Shown: positions 39,671 through 52,297 of the stretch, piece by piece | Layout: each line of letters starts with the position of its first letter | How positions within the stretch are numbered: position 1 is the first letter of the stretch | NCBI RefSeq assembly: GCF_036320965.1 | Contig: NC_092234.1 | Span: 31,430,203-31,494,202, forward strand | Length of the DNA: 64,000 nucleotides | From: Panulirus ornatus | Lineage: Eukaryota > Arthropoda > Malacostraca > Decapoda > Palinuridae | Reading direction: 5' to 3' | Notes under the pieces: model-generated | The model's database searches: none | What the model was told of the DNA's origin: nothing | Seen by the model: only the letters and a program-made list of their open reading frames with translations | Translations under genes and position numbers: made by a program

Positions 39671-40658
39671 ATAAAGTCTACGTCGATCTTAATACATCTT
39701 TTTATTATCATTATCATTATTCAAACTCACTTCTCTGAAATCTGTTCTACAGGGCTGATCATATTCAAACCAGCTTGTCTCTGAAATTCACCGGTTCTTT
39801 CCAACACTTAGCGAAGTTACGTTTCATTGCAGTAGATTTTATATAAAAACCTTCGTTCAACTCTACCACATTTTTGTATAGCCAGTGTAATTATGAAGGG
39901 TGAACTGGCTGTCGCGTTCGATCTACAAGAGGAACACTTCACACTAGGCAATGCCTTCGTATACCTTAAGTCTGGATCATGCGAACGTGCAGCAGTCAGA
40001 TAAACTGCCGTGTTTTAAATCCCATTTTTCTTTATGTCTGCATGAAAAATCACCGATGGTTTGTGATGCTATGACTCAGCTTTGTTCTATATAAAGGCTC
40101 ACTCGCCTCTAAAATTCCTTTCAGCGGCATAGTATTTCTCGTAAGCAAATCTGACAAATTTATCTTAAGTTGTGTGGTCTCGGTCTACGACGAAAATTCC
40201 CTTATGGGCATGATCAGCCAGACTATTCCTCGCTGCTGGTCTATTTGGCATCATGTATACGCGACTCAGGTGCCTCTAAGGAACAGGTTCAGTCCTCTAT
40301 TCGAATCATCATCGCATCTGTTGCCGGCAATATCTATTATACTCAAGTAACCGCCATTCAATATCCCCCAACGAGAGTTTACTCCTAGAGTATACATATA
40401 AGACAGCATCTACCCAAACACAGAGCTGGAGCATAAATCCGTCAAGTAAACTGGAAAAAAAAAGGAAATATTTTGAATCGCTCGTCAAAGTGGGAAGGGT
40501 GAAGCTAGCCAGCAAGCCAACGCTCCTCCATCGCAAGGAGTTGAGGCTTCTCCTTCCCTCCTTCGCCAGGCCAGCACCATCTGCCTGCCACGAGCATCAA
40601 AAGGGATCAGAGCAAACACGTAGTTACTCGCTGCTGCTGCTGCTGCTGATGTCGCCGA

Positions 40659-40666
<8 letters not shown>

Positions 40667-40723
<57 letters not shown>
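40667..40723. repeat. (GA)n microsatellite
   Basis: About 57 bp of uninterrupted AG, preceded by (CTG)n at 40631-40649. Confidence 0.96.
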
Positions 40724-40726
<3 letters not shown>

Positions 40727-40774
40727 TCAGTATTCTCTCCCTCTCTTTCTCTCGGAGTCGGTAAGTTAAAAATC

Positions 40775-41110
40775 AGCATACTCTCCCAACTTTCTACGTT
40801 ATAACAGCATTATATCCTATTCGTCTACGTTAAATCCCCAGTAAAATGAACATGTTGTCCCCATTTCTTTTTTTTTTTAAGCTATGAGGGAATCATAATC
40901 AACATATCCCCATTTTCGATACAAGAGCATTAAAATCAACATATCTTCATTTTCTACGTTATAACCATTAAAATCTACATTTCCTCCCCATTTTCTATAT
41001 AGAAGTATTAAAATCAATATTATCCCAATTTTCTACGTTATAACGGCATTAAATATCGACATTTCCCATTCTCTCTACACCATAACAACATTAAAAATCA
41101 ATCCATTTTC
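40775..41110. repeat. Degenerate ~50-55-bp tandem repeat
   Basis: The sequence TTTTCTACGTTATAAC followed by CATTAAAATCAACAT recurs with decay about six times (for example near 40788, 40910, 40957, 41024 and 41075). Confidence 0.7.
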
Positions 41111-41659
41111 TTTGCACATTTCTGCCATTTTCCACCAGCAGGACTACAACAAGCTATTCCTTCTATTCAATGATGCAATTAACGTGAACATAATTTTCCT
41201 ACACGTCAAACACTCATTAAAAGAGGACTATTCATCTTTAATTTCCACCATTCATCTTATGTATCTTCTGGTATGTTTCTATAACTCTCTCAAGGAAAAA
41301 TAATTGTTTGTGTCTTTAAATGTAGAGGATTAGCATCATGGACATCTCTCTTCGTACGAGTTCATGGACACATTCACCAGCACTTCTTTCATTTGTCTCT
41401 AGATCCCCAAGAATGAAAAAAAAAAAAAAAATTCCCCCTGGGCTTCAAAAGGATTGAAAGAAAACACCATAAATTTTCTTAATTCTCTCACATCATTATT
41501 GATCAGCATAAGCAGACTACATGGAGAAGGATTAGAAAAACCTAAATATAACTTATATATACCAAAATAGAACTGCACAATATGTATAAAATAACATCTA
41601 CATCTAAGGAAAGGATGAGATTTGCTCCGTCGTCGATATATTCACTCGTATTAGAAAAT

Positions 41660-42072
41660 GGGAATAGGGGAGGTTGGTGTGTGGGGGAGGGGGAGGGAGT
41701 AGGGATGGGTTGGTTTGGATTTGGGAGGGGGGAGGGAAAGGATGGGAAGGGGAGAGATGAGGGGGTGGGGGGAGATTATACAGGTTCATGTGTTGTTTAT
41801 AAATAATATGCAACATACATAATATTTCTGAACGAACACAACAGCAGCGAAGTGTAATAACTGTACAGGTGCGTGAAAAGAAATCAGACCGTAAGTTCGA
41901 CAAACAGGGGGAGGGGGGAGGGGAGGGGGGTGTTGAGGGGGGGGGGGGGAGGGGGGAGAGGGAAGGAGTGCAAAACCACACTGTGGGGGGGGGGGGAGGG
42001 GGAGGGCTGATAACGCCTTGCTGGGCAGGCCACTCCTTCCTATTGGGAAGGGGGAAGGGAGGGGGGGGGAAT
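41660..42072 (+). other. G-run cluster (potential G-quadruplexes)
   Basis: Plus-strand runs of three or more G are packed at 41676-41775, 41908-41962, 41984-42006 and 42046-42070, with many four-run windows separated by short loops. The unit structure is irregular and does not look like a clean tandem array. ORFs across it (Gly/Arg/Glu-rich or Pro/Ser-rich) are compositional artefacts. Confidence 0.8.
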
Positions 42073-42074
42073 AT

Positions 42075-42240
42075 TTGTGACGTCAGGAGCTCCAGCCAAT
42101 CAGACTGTACCAGATTACGTCCTTTGGGATATACGATGACGTCAGGATAGAATGCAGCCAGTCAGATAAGGCATAATTATTATCCTCGTTACATCACCAA
42201 ACCCGAGCAGCCAATCCGCTCACTGGAGCTCCTAAGACGT
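42075..42240. promoter_or_regulatory. Promoter-like cluster of CRE and CCAAT motifs
   Basis: Perfect CRE palindromes TGACGTCA lie at 42078-42085 and 42137-42144, with another at 42947-42954. CCAAT elements sit beside them: AGCCAATCAG (about 42095), AGCCAGTCAG (diverged, about 42156) and AGCCAATCCG (about 42211). The order CRE-AGGAGCTCCAG-CCAAT repeats loosely, so this may also be a short duplicated module. No TATA box, initiator or first exon was found, so direction is undetermined. Confidence 0.45.
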
Positions 42241-43539
42241 TGCAAGTGCCAGTTGGTTGGCTGGGAATATCAAATCTGTGACAAGGTCAGCGATAGTGAG
42301 CCTTAAAGCGAGGCTTCAGTAAGGACCAATTGTCTCATTTCCAACCGAGAGCGACATAACCTTACTCAAGTGTCACCACTTTGGGTCAAAATCGCTCACC
42401 TGGTCACACGAGGGTTAAACCTACATTACTCGTGACCTAGGACATACTTATAGTCATGACTTACTACACACAGATATAGTGCCATTTTGGGGGGGGTGGG
42501 AAACACTGCTACGTGACCCCAAGACCAGCAAGTGTGAGCAGTTAACAAGAGCTCCTTCCGTGGAACTCACCTTCCTGTATTCACAACAAAGAGGGAGGTG
42601 TGTGTGGGGGGGATGAGGTGGGGTGTGTGGGGTCGGGTTGGGCACAGAAGATGGGTGTCACGGATGCGTAAAGAAGATAAAAAGCTCACAAGTGCTTTAT
42701 ATGAGGTCACCCTATTTATAATATTTATATATTTATATATATATATATACCGCCCCTGCTCAATCCTAGGAACTTGTTGTGAGGTAGAAGCCCTTTCTCT
42801 TGTCTTCAACAACCTAACGTTATTAGTAGGCTAAATTATTCAAGGTCTAGGGCTTCTGGTAGGTGGACAGCGAGACACTTGCTCTGAGCATTACTTCCTG
42901 GGTTGCGATAACCTCAGAGTTCGCACGGCGACGCCACGGATAAGGGTGACGTCAGATATATATGTGTGTGTATATATATATATATATACATCAGAGAAGT
43001 ATCACGTAAGATTCTTCTTTACGGTATGACTTCACAGATATACGGGGTTCAACCCTTCTCACTACAGGAATGCATCATTGAAGCTTTGAACAAGCCGAAC
43101 CTGAAGCAGTTCCGAACCTTTCATCGAGACGAGCCTAAGCGAACCCTAAACTCCCATTAGTCTTTTTTTTTTTATCTTATTACACTCAATGCTCCATAAA
43201 TGCATTCAGATAATATCTAATTTCACCCTACGTTTACTCAGTTTGTACATGGCTGTTGAGAATTCTTGGTCTTTCGTCGAAGGTAAGTTCAAAACCCAAA
43301 AATCAGCGCCGATTATCTCATCAAATGTCACTCATGAGCATTCTACCTTTCCCCAAAGCATCGGAACTAGTCAGTCTTCTCATAATGCCACTCAAACAAA
43401 ACCTTCCAAGTGGTGTGGTCATACGACACAACAAAGCAAGCAGCTCCCTCCTCGAGATCAGATAGTTTGGCTTATACAACATCTACCCTTCAAGGGTGTG
43501 GTCTGAAGCATAATGTTGTTCCAGAATGCCAAGTAGGAT

Positions 43540-43541
<2 letters not shown>
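42241..43541. other. Non-coding, G-rich patches and a third CRE
   Basis: G-runs at 42489-42499 and 42597-42652, a TA-rich patch near 42720-42750 and a CRE palindrome at 42947. No ORF carries a recognised domain. Confidence 0.45.

Positions 43542-43591
<50 letters not shown>
43542..43591. repeat. (CA)n microsatellite
   Basis: About 50 bp of uninterrupted AC. Confidence 0.97.
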
Positions 43592-43593
<2 letters not shown>

Positions 43594-44279
43594 ACCCTGT
43601 CTTAGCGTACATTCTGTACAAACACAGGAGTTTGACAACATAGCCGAGAGCTGTGCTGGTGGTGAACAAAGGGATCCTCTGTGTCTGCAACAGAAAATGG
43701 GAAATCGCCCAAGTAATGACGCTCAAGTTGGTCGCTCTTCGCGTCGTTGGGGGGGTCGAAGTCGATTCGATCTTAGATTATTATTTTCATTACTCTGTTT
43801 CACCACCGTCGTCACCGCTCGATGATTTCTTTTATCACTCCATCACAGTGGAACCAACTGCTCTATCACCTGCCTCTCAATGAAGTATTTCTCCATGTCA
43901 AAAATCTCTTGAGGTACATCTACAATCCTAATAGGAATTCCTTCACGTCTATCATTTGCGGTTCGACCCTCATTATATTCTCCCACCCCACTGCTCTACT
44001 GCAGTGGTGGGATATTTCCATTAAGCTGTACTTCAACTCCGTAATTCTTCAGTCCCCTCTTTCACGGCTAATTGCTCATAACTGTGCAAGTTGAAAACTT
44101 CTTTGCATCTAAAGATTCTGTATATCAACAAGTCTCTAAGATTTGGGAAAATATATATACATTACTCCCTTCAATCAGTCCACTGTGAACAGTTCTTGAG
44201 GTAAGATATACCGCCATTCTTTTAGTTCATCATAAAACGACCAGCGACTCTGCCCCCTTCATGATCGCCCTCACTCAGT
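43592..44279. other. Non-coding, nothing recognised
   Basis: Contains a small imperfect hairpin near 43980-44010 (CCCACC..CACTGC / GCAGTGGTGGG). No coding features. Confidence 0.45.
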
Positions 44280-45140
44280 TCCTCAAGTGTTGTATGTGAT
44301 CATCCCAACTGATTCCGTCAGTGTTACGTGTCGCTACTCCCGACTGACTCCCTCAGTGTTACATATGACCACGCCCATCAACCCCCTGTGTTGAAATATG
44401 AACCCATCGAATACCTGAGCTTTCTGTAATTGTCCCATTTTCTCCTTCAGGATTGCAGATGATCACAGCGTTAAAATTGTTCACATCGTAGGTTTCCACC
44501 GACTCGACACATTATCATCTTGTCAACTCCCAGAGTGGTAGATGCTTGTGTACTCCTCTCGGTATCAAGATCACTTGATGGACTTTTTCCACCGTCAAAT
44601 ATTACCATTTCTCGAATCCCTCACATCCAAGTATGGTCGTTGTCCAAGACCTCACATTGTGGAACACGATCACCCCTTGACTTCCCCTTTAAACGTTAGC
44701 GCCCTATCGACTCCTCTTGAGTTAAATGTTATCAATTATCCACCAAACAGCCTCAGGGTTTAATGTAATTATCCGGTGATTTCCTCACAGTTAAATGTGA
44801 TCGTCCTACAGACTCCCCTCACTTTGAAAGACGACTGATAAGACTTCCTGAAATGTGACGAGAGTATCTTACTCATCTTCTCACTGATGAATGTAATCAT
44901 CACAAGGATTTCCTCCATATCAAACTTAAACACTGACTCTTTCAGCGTTAAATGTAATCATCTAATCGATCCCTTCCCTCAACGCTAGGTGTAATCATCT
45001 CATCGATCCCCGCGTTTAATGTTAAATGTAAACAGTTCACCACTGGCTTCCTCAATGCTAAATTTGAACACCTCATCGATTTCCCTCACTGCTAAAAGTA
45101 ATCATCTCATCGACTCCCTCTCAACGTTAAAGATAATCCT
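44280..45140. repeat. Degenerate ~40-bp tandem repeat
   Basis: The phrase CGACTCCCTCA, then GTTAAATGT, then AATCATC recurs irregularly at about 37-45 bp intervals (clear near 44340, 44800, 44970, 45000, 45075 and 45110). Strong divergence marks it as an old array. Confidence 0.65.
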
Positions 45141-45899
45141 CCCTTGCACCAACTCCCGAAAGGATTAAGCCAAGTCCCCTCAATTGCCTTTCCTCACTCA
45201 TTGCGAATCCTCCAGTCTTTTCTCAGTGCTGGAAGGTCTTCCCCCACGAACTTGTCCGAGCAAGCGACGCTTCACCATTCTTCCAGCACTGGCCACAACC
45301 AGAAGCCCTCAACATACAACTATCTCAACACCTACAGATACTAATGAAGCTTACCAGGTGTGGAATTTGATTGCTTAGATAATTCGGACATTGAAAACAA
45401 AATGACAAAACGAAAAATATCTATCTTTCTCTCCTTCTTCTACGACACCGAAGAAAAAAATGAATGAAGAAACTATGAATATTTTACGTTAGTGGATGGT
45501 AAAGAACACATCCTCCTCACGAGACTGTGGGGGTAATCTTCCTCACTAGATGACTGCAAACATAATTCAGCAATCAACTAGATAAAAAGAAAATAAAGTT
45601 CCCGATAAGAAAAGTAATTCTGATGTCATTTGATACCTAATTCATCGTAAATTCAAACTCGTCTTCCAAATGATACCAAAACTGACAAAACTTCGGAACT
45701 TATAGAACAAAAAGATAGCAAAACTTAAAGATAACAGATAAAAACCAAAGTGTTTCATATCTTCGACATGACGAAGAAACCTTTTCCTTTTTGTAAATGA
45801 ACATGTGTCTTGCTCTGACTGGAACCAGCTGTCCTCCTTGCAGTCACACACCAGTGTCCTTCCTTGTCATGGCGTCTAAATGTGTCACTACCTTTGCAC
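45141..45899. other. Non-coding, nothing recognised
   Basis: Short ORFs without features. No repeat unit noticed. Confidence 0.45.
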
Positions 45900-46560
45900 A
45901 GCTGCGTCGTCCCTACGACATCTAGTATGCATGTGTCCCAATTTCAGGTGTATCGCCTATCCCTATTTCAGGGCGTGACCAAGTGTCCCATTTACGTCTG
46001 GAGTACGCGTGTCCCATTACGATAAGTATAAACGTGACCTGGTTACACCTTAAGTTTGAATATGTCTCGCTTACTACATGCACCACTGTGTCCTGGTTAA
46101 GAGAGTAGCTCACGTACACCTTCCCAAAAGGTGTGTATGAATCCCATCTACGCTGTGTGCACGTGTTCATGTTCCCATGTTCGAGAGATGTCCCAGTAGC
46201 GTTAGGTCTTCATCTGTCCCTGTTACTCCTTCACCTGTATCCCTAATACGACAGAAGACGAAGTAACGTAAGGTCTGCATATGCGTCTATCACTGGTGTA
46301 CCTGTATCCACATTACGACAGTTGACGTATGAACGACAGGTAAGCACGTGTTCCTGTCACCAATGACGTACACTGGACCACTCCAATTACGACAGCGGTG
46401 AAATTCTTTTGGTTACGACAGAGCTATACGTTCCTTGGTTACAAATGAGTGGGCATGTGCCTCCGTTCCGTAACTTGTCTTGGTGACGAAAAACGTGCAC
46501 GCATGCCAGATACAACACATGTGCCCCTGACTTTCCCGACAGTCATACGTCCTTACGTCC
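45900..46560. repeat. Degenerate tandem repeat with GTGTCCC and TTACGAC words
   Basis: CGTGTCCCATTACGA-like phrases recur at roughly 30-45 bp spacing, with variants GTGTCCTGG, TGTCCCAGT and CGTGTTCCTG. The period is hard to fix by eye. Confidence 0.5.
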
Positions 46561-47029
46561 CTACTACCAGACACCAACCCTTTGCAACACCCGCACATAT
46601 CCCTAGGTTATATATACACTGTACATCAAAATCCTACGTAACGATACAAAGGAGTGTCAATACTCGTACGAGAATGTCACAGGTCATCATAGTGTGTTAC
46701 TCTGTCAGCATACACAAAGGCCCTCGATGTATCTGAGTTGTCATTAATACAACAAAAACATCCTTGCAAAACGTGTCCCATGCAACATCCACACAAACCC
46801 AAAATACAGACAAGACAAACACACGCCCTCAAATAGATGGGGAAAGATTTGCTCGTCGTGTAAGAAGACAATAAAACACAATGGATCTCTGAAACTGTTG
46901 TCTTCAACTACAAACTCTCGACTAAAATCAAAACGACCTATGCAAATGGCCAGAAGCAGGAATGCCTTATGCACAACGAGGCTATTTTTTTCTTTTAATG
47001 ACAAGAATTTTTCGCCAACGAGGGAGAGG

Positions 47030-47062
<33 letters not shown>

Positions 47063-47399
47063 AAATTGACATATTTCTTAAAGGTTATATCTATAGGTAA
47101 CGACACCCAGGAACTCAACCTTAGAGGGATTGGCAGAGAGCATTATCACCCTTTCTGAACCCCCGATATCAAAAAATTGCGCATACGGACATCCGGGAAT
47201 TATTCCTTATCTATGCTAATAAGCTCTTGGAACCCCAAATCCTACATGATGCATTACACCATTTTGAGCTTTAGATACGACTACATTAAGGCCGAGTTTT
47301 CCAGTGGTTGGTGGTGAAAAAGAAGCCTTATTCGAACGGCACTGAAGAATTAAATCTACCATCGTGAATAGGAGCCAAACGAAAAACAAGTACGAGGTG

Positions 47400-47885
47400 A
47401 CGTGATTGGCTGGATCCGTAATACCAGTCAACCAATGAACATTCAGTTTTTCGGACTCATTTAAAAAGATTCTCCTAAAACCCCATAACCAAGCTGAAAT
47501 TTTATCAAATACCCAAGTGCAGTTAGTTCTACAATGTTCTACACCCGAAATACAAGCTGGGAGGTTCCAAATTTTTGTTTTTTTCAACAGAACATCTAAT
47601 GACACTTCGAGAATTCAGTTTTAACCATTAAAGTTATCTCTTAGAATTCGATACCTAAGCCTCAAAATTGCAAATACTGGCGCCTGTAATCAGCGAACCA
47701 ATGTCAAGTAAAGCAAACCGATATAACCCTTATCCTACCAGCGTCTTGGGCCCAAATTCAGAAACAGGACTTGGATATGGAGGAACTCTATCGGGCCACT
47801 CTTCTAATTGGTTCCCTTCTCCCCGCCGAGGAACGCGATTGGTTGCTCAGTTAAATGCCAGATAGTAGCTGAAGTTTTAATTGGT
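47400..47885. promoter_or_regulatory. Cluster of CCAAT/ATTGG boxes
   Basis: CCAAT or its complement occurs at about 47405 (GTGATTGGCTGG), 47431 (AACCAATGAA), 47697 (GAACCAATGT), 47806 (TAATTGGTTCC), 47828 (CGATTGGTTGC) and 47879 (TAATTGGTTTC). The first is preceded by a half CRE (GTGACGTGA). The density is well above the surroundings, but no transcript start can be identified. Confidence 0.35.
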
Positions 47886-50800
47886 TTCTCAGTGCTCTTC
47901 CCAGAGCACATACACGCACGGAGTGATTACCCTACCGTAACAGAACGCGTCTTAAATCAATCTGACACATAAGAAATATTAAATAAATTACTGAACGAGT
48001 GTGTTAGCGTTCTCGTCCCAATAGTTTAAAGAAGGGAAAGATGTTCTTGAAGACTTAACAACAACAGCCGATGAGTCTCTCTAAAATCGTCATGAACAGT
48101 TAAGCAGACGCCGATATTTTCATGTTCTTGAGTTTTCAAGAATAATATGAAAAATGACGAGTTCCTTTTTTTTGTTAATGTCATAATTTGGATCTCAAAA
48201 AGTCTACCGAGTCAGCCAGTTCACATACACCTCTCCAGCAGTGTTCCTGAGTAAGGGCTCTTGGCCACTGTCAATCTTCTTTTGGCCTTCAGGACTGAAA
48301 CACAAGAGATGCTGCGCCATTCCCCTCTGTTCCCTGAAAGACAGTTGTAACTCTAGACTCCGCGGGTATTGGGATGAGCGGGAATCGCACGCGATCTCTC
48401 TCAGTATTTGACCCTAACATACATGTCTCGTCTCGAAGCTTCTTCTCCTTAACTTTATACGGAGCTCCAGATTAATGGAGTCACAAAAGGGACAGACGGC
48501 TGCCTTACACGCCTCAAATGGAACCTTCGTCTATCATACATGAAGGAGCCATTCTCTCCAGTTGTAGCTACCCATTTCTTCCCATTTTCTCTTACTCCCC
48601 GAAAAAAAAAAAATTCACACGGTTTTCTTCAGAGGTTCACACAATCCAGAGCTTCCTATGAAAGGGATTCTGAACTAAAATAATTTGATTACGCCAATTC
48701 TTCTTGATTTCTTATACATGGAAGAAGACACCTAAAGTAACGAAAGACTGACGAAGACTTACATAGGGTTATGATAAGAGGTGAAGATCTGAATAAATGA
48801 CGAACGTTTACATCACTACAGTAAATCAGTCTCTGGTCTCGAATCATTAAATGAGACGAATTACATCACCTGCACTGAAATGGATTATGGCAATCTCATC
48901 AACTGGTTACGATGGCTTAGTTTCCATGTGAGGGACTGTTGCCATACATTTCCTCCATGCGAGTAATATGATCGTAAAGACAATGAAGTTAATTAATCAT
49001 CATGATAAAAATACCATTATCATCATTATCATTTTTTTTTATACAGAATATTGCTAATGATTCACTATCGTATTTGTCATTAATAGCCAACGCTAACTGA
49101 TGGTTAATTTACGTACGTTCTTTGTTTTTCGCCTTTGTAGATGGAGAATAATTCATATATTACAGGAAATTCATATTTAGCGCTTTTCAGAATTTATCAT
49201 ATTCTCTCACTGAATTTATTACGTCATGAATAATCCGCTTCTATTAGCATCTTTAAATGAAAAGCATGATTTAATTGCCACTAATGTTCTATCGAATTCT
49301 TCAAATGAACTCATAACTTTGATAAATTGTATCAAATCTCATGACCAAACTCATGATTCTTACGATATCCCACGAAGTAAATCAACACAGTTCCTGACAC
49401 TTGAAGGACTCTTTCCTACGACTCCCAGGGATGGAACGCTGTTCCTTGCCTCCCGTTACGCAAACTCGCGTTTGCCCAATGCATTTTGTCCCCAAACAAG
49501 CATTAGTTCTAATGGAATTTTGTCTCCCGTGCAGCAAATGGTCCCACGGGCTGCATTTTATCGTCTTACAATTAACATGTAGATGACTAAAATGTGAACA
49601 ATGGTCAAAAAAAAAAAAAAATGAAAAAAAAAGACATGAGTAAGGATTATGCATCCAGATGAATAGCAGTAATTCCATTCGCAACCTTTTAGGAATATTT
49701 CACTTCATCACGTAACCTTACCTGACACTGGAATTCTTAAATAATGCTTAAACTGCGCGACATATATTGCTTTGCTTCTTTAGAGGGCATTATGATTTGG
49801 AAGATTGGTCCATGGTTGCAACCACCAATGTAAGTCAAAACACCAATGAATGTCATTCTAGAAGCTCCTAACAAAGGTCAATCAATTTGCTCCAAACTTA
49901 AAACTCACTTGCCACAAGCACCCTTTATTCTTCGTATGTCCTTCACCTTAAAAAAAGACACACCTAGTCTTGTCGACCTTACCTTTGTCTTTAGAACGCC
50001 AAAACATTATCACAATATCACTAAGGAACAAAGGTAAGAATCGAACTCCTTATATGTTTTAAGGGCAATGCGAGGATGCCATTGCAAGCCCCGAGAACAG
50101 TTGGTCAATAGGAGGGTCACCTGACTACACAACTATGACTGGTGTGACCTACCTTAAGTGACCAACGGCCATATAGCATCACAATTTGCACCTCGCGTCA
50201 CCAAGATACAACCATACATTATTCTCCTCTAGCTTAGCATAGTCCCTCTAGATGGGGGTGACCATCTAGAAGTGTCAGGCTTCACATACACTACCCTCTT
50301 CAAGGAACATAAATTTGTATTGTAAGGACCTTGTATATAAACGTGTGTACAAATATTTATTTAGCCATAAATTAGGAACATTTCAGTATCTTTCAATAAT
50401 CTGTCGCATGCAAAAAATACAAACTAAAATAACGAACAAATATGGCTCGAGCAAGAACATGTTGTTGCCCAATCTTACAAAGTCTCAACAAAAATAAAAA
50501 CAATATTCAAAATACAAAGAACTGTAACATTTCATGAAGGAGCTTTGGGAAGATTCATTACTGTGTGTGTGTGTGTGTGTGCACAGAGCATTTCAAGAGT
50601 ACAGTTGTCGAGCCATATTTCACCTACATAGCCTATACCAACGCGAGGTCATTCCTGGTCAACTTGCCTCGCCTTGTGTACGGTGGTCCATCTCCCAGCT
50701 CAGCTTAATCATAAGAAAAAAATTAAAAATTCAGACCGTGATCCGGAACGAGGGGGGTAAGGGGAGGGAATAAAGATTCGAATCATCAAATTGTTTCCTG

Positions 50801-51144
50801 TGGTGTGAGCTGTCGACACAACACAGCATCACAGGCAGTCACTATACTCATAAAACAGTTCTGTCTCCATACTGGGGACCTCGATCTCAAACGTCTTTGT
50901 TATAAAGTGCAAAACACACACCACCGCGACGAAACGGCATATACTGTGAACGAAACTCGACGCTTTCCGTCGGGTCGCCAGCTCAAACCACCCAGGGGAG
51001 GGTAGTTTGATGACGTACAGAACTGTGTGTGTGCTTGGTTACCAGGCCTGAAGGAGGCTGGGGGGTAGTGCGCACCCTGCTGCTGTTGTGTGGTCTCCCT
51101 GCACCCAGAGAACAGAGGGCCCCGTCATGAATATTTTCCTCCTC

Positions 51145-51245
51145 ATTGACGTGACAAGACTTGGAATCAGAACCAATCGTTTAAGAAGAAATTCACGCCT
51201 GACGTCACTCCTGTACAGGCTCGTGATTGGGGGTTGAGTCAGCAA
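51145..51245. promoter_or_regulatory. CRE, AP-1-like and CCAAT motifs
   Basis: GAACCAATCG (about 51170), a perfect CRE TGACGTCA at 51200-51207, GTGATTGGGG (about 51223) and TGAGTCAGCA (about 51235, AP-1/Maf-like) lie within 80 bp. The same pairing of CRE and CCAAT occurs at 42.1 kb. No first exon was recognised. Confidence 0.4.
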
Positions 51246-52204
51246 GCAGGAAGAGGAGGAGGAGGAGGAGGAGGAGTAAGCTCGTTGGCTTTCCTCTGGC
51301 GTCACAGACGAATTACTTTTCGTCAACGCATCTGTAATATAATCAACAGACTCGATTCTCATTGCATATTGGTCTGCAAAAATGGCAGTGAGGCTCTTAA
51401 GACGTGATTTTTAGTGAGCGAAAATAATCGTGAACATCTTGAAGCACGAGATAAAGGAACACCTACGAAAATGATGGATGCGATCAAGATAATATCTTAT
51501 GCATCTTAATGTCGTCAAATCCTTCCCGGCAGTGAAGTTTGTTGCATGTGTACTTCTGAGTGTACGGGGTAGGAACACCAGCGTAATCCACCCACATTAC
51601 TTCCTTCCACTCACCAATGTGTAGATCAAAAAGTAAATAATTTCCTCATTAGAATTTAGAAAAAAATTAAAAAAGAAACAGCTGTTCTAACTGCTATTAA
51701 CTATGAATCCTCAAACACTAAAGCAACAACCATATAGGTTAATGAAAAATAGATTTTTTTTTAACCTAAACATTATCAAAGTTCTCTTTAACCATTCACC
51801 TAAACGCTGTCACACAGACCTACGGACCCTTACCGATCAACACTGAAGGAAAAAAAAGGGTCGCGTTACCGTATTACTCTATGCGGTGTAAGGACGTGAC
51901 GAGGAAGGATTTGATGCCTTGCACTGAAAGCAATCGGGGTACAGTGAGTTAGTGGCTCGCATCCACCTGTCCTTGAATGAATCCAGAGGGGACTGAGGAT
52001 GAAGATAACCGGGGCGTTGGGACGTCTGTCGTGTCGTGAGGTCATAGCAAGACAGGGGATTATTATGACATCACTTCTCCCAACAGGAGAAAGTTACTGT
52101 TGTCCTCAGTGAACAACATGGGGTGGGGAACACCACGGGACACGTTGGCTGTGTCATGGACTCACACAACACTTTGCGGTGTTGTGCTGCTGTGAGCTCA
52201 CACC

Positions 52205-52205
<1 letters not shown>

Positions 52206-52293
<88 letters not shown>
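52206..52293. repeat. (GA)n microsatellite
   Basis: About 88 bp of uninterrupted GA, the longest GA tract in the window. Confidence 0.97.

Positions 52294-52297
<4 letters not shown>

Larger units (their letters stand above)
46561..52205. other. Mostly non-coding, nothing recognised except motif clusters
   Basis: About 5.6 kb without a supported gene. Contains (GT)n at 47032-47059 and 50564-50581, a short GGA/AGG triplet run (51249-51275), and the CCAAT-rich and CRE/AP-1 segments listed separately. ORFs up to 129 codons (47216-47605, minus) show no domain and no repeat partner in the window. Confidence 0.45.

Noticed and set aside
47216..47605. 129-codon minus ORF as a possible gene
   Set aside because: No domain, signal or low-complexity clue, no splice sites chosen with confidence, and composition like its surroundings.
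48380..48400. GTGCGATTCCCG (minus strand) as a tRNA B-box
   Set aside because: It departs from the consensus at the critical GGTTC part and no A-box lies at a suitable distance.
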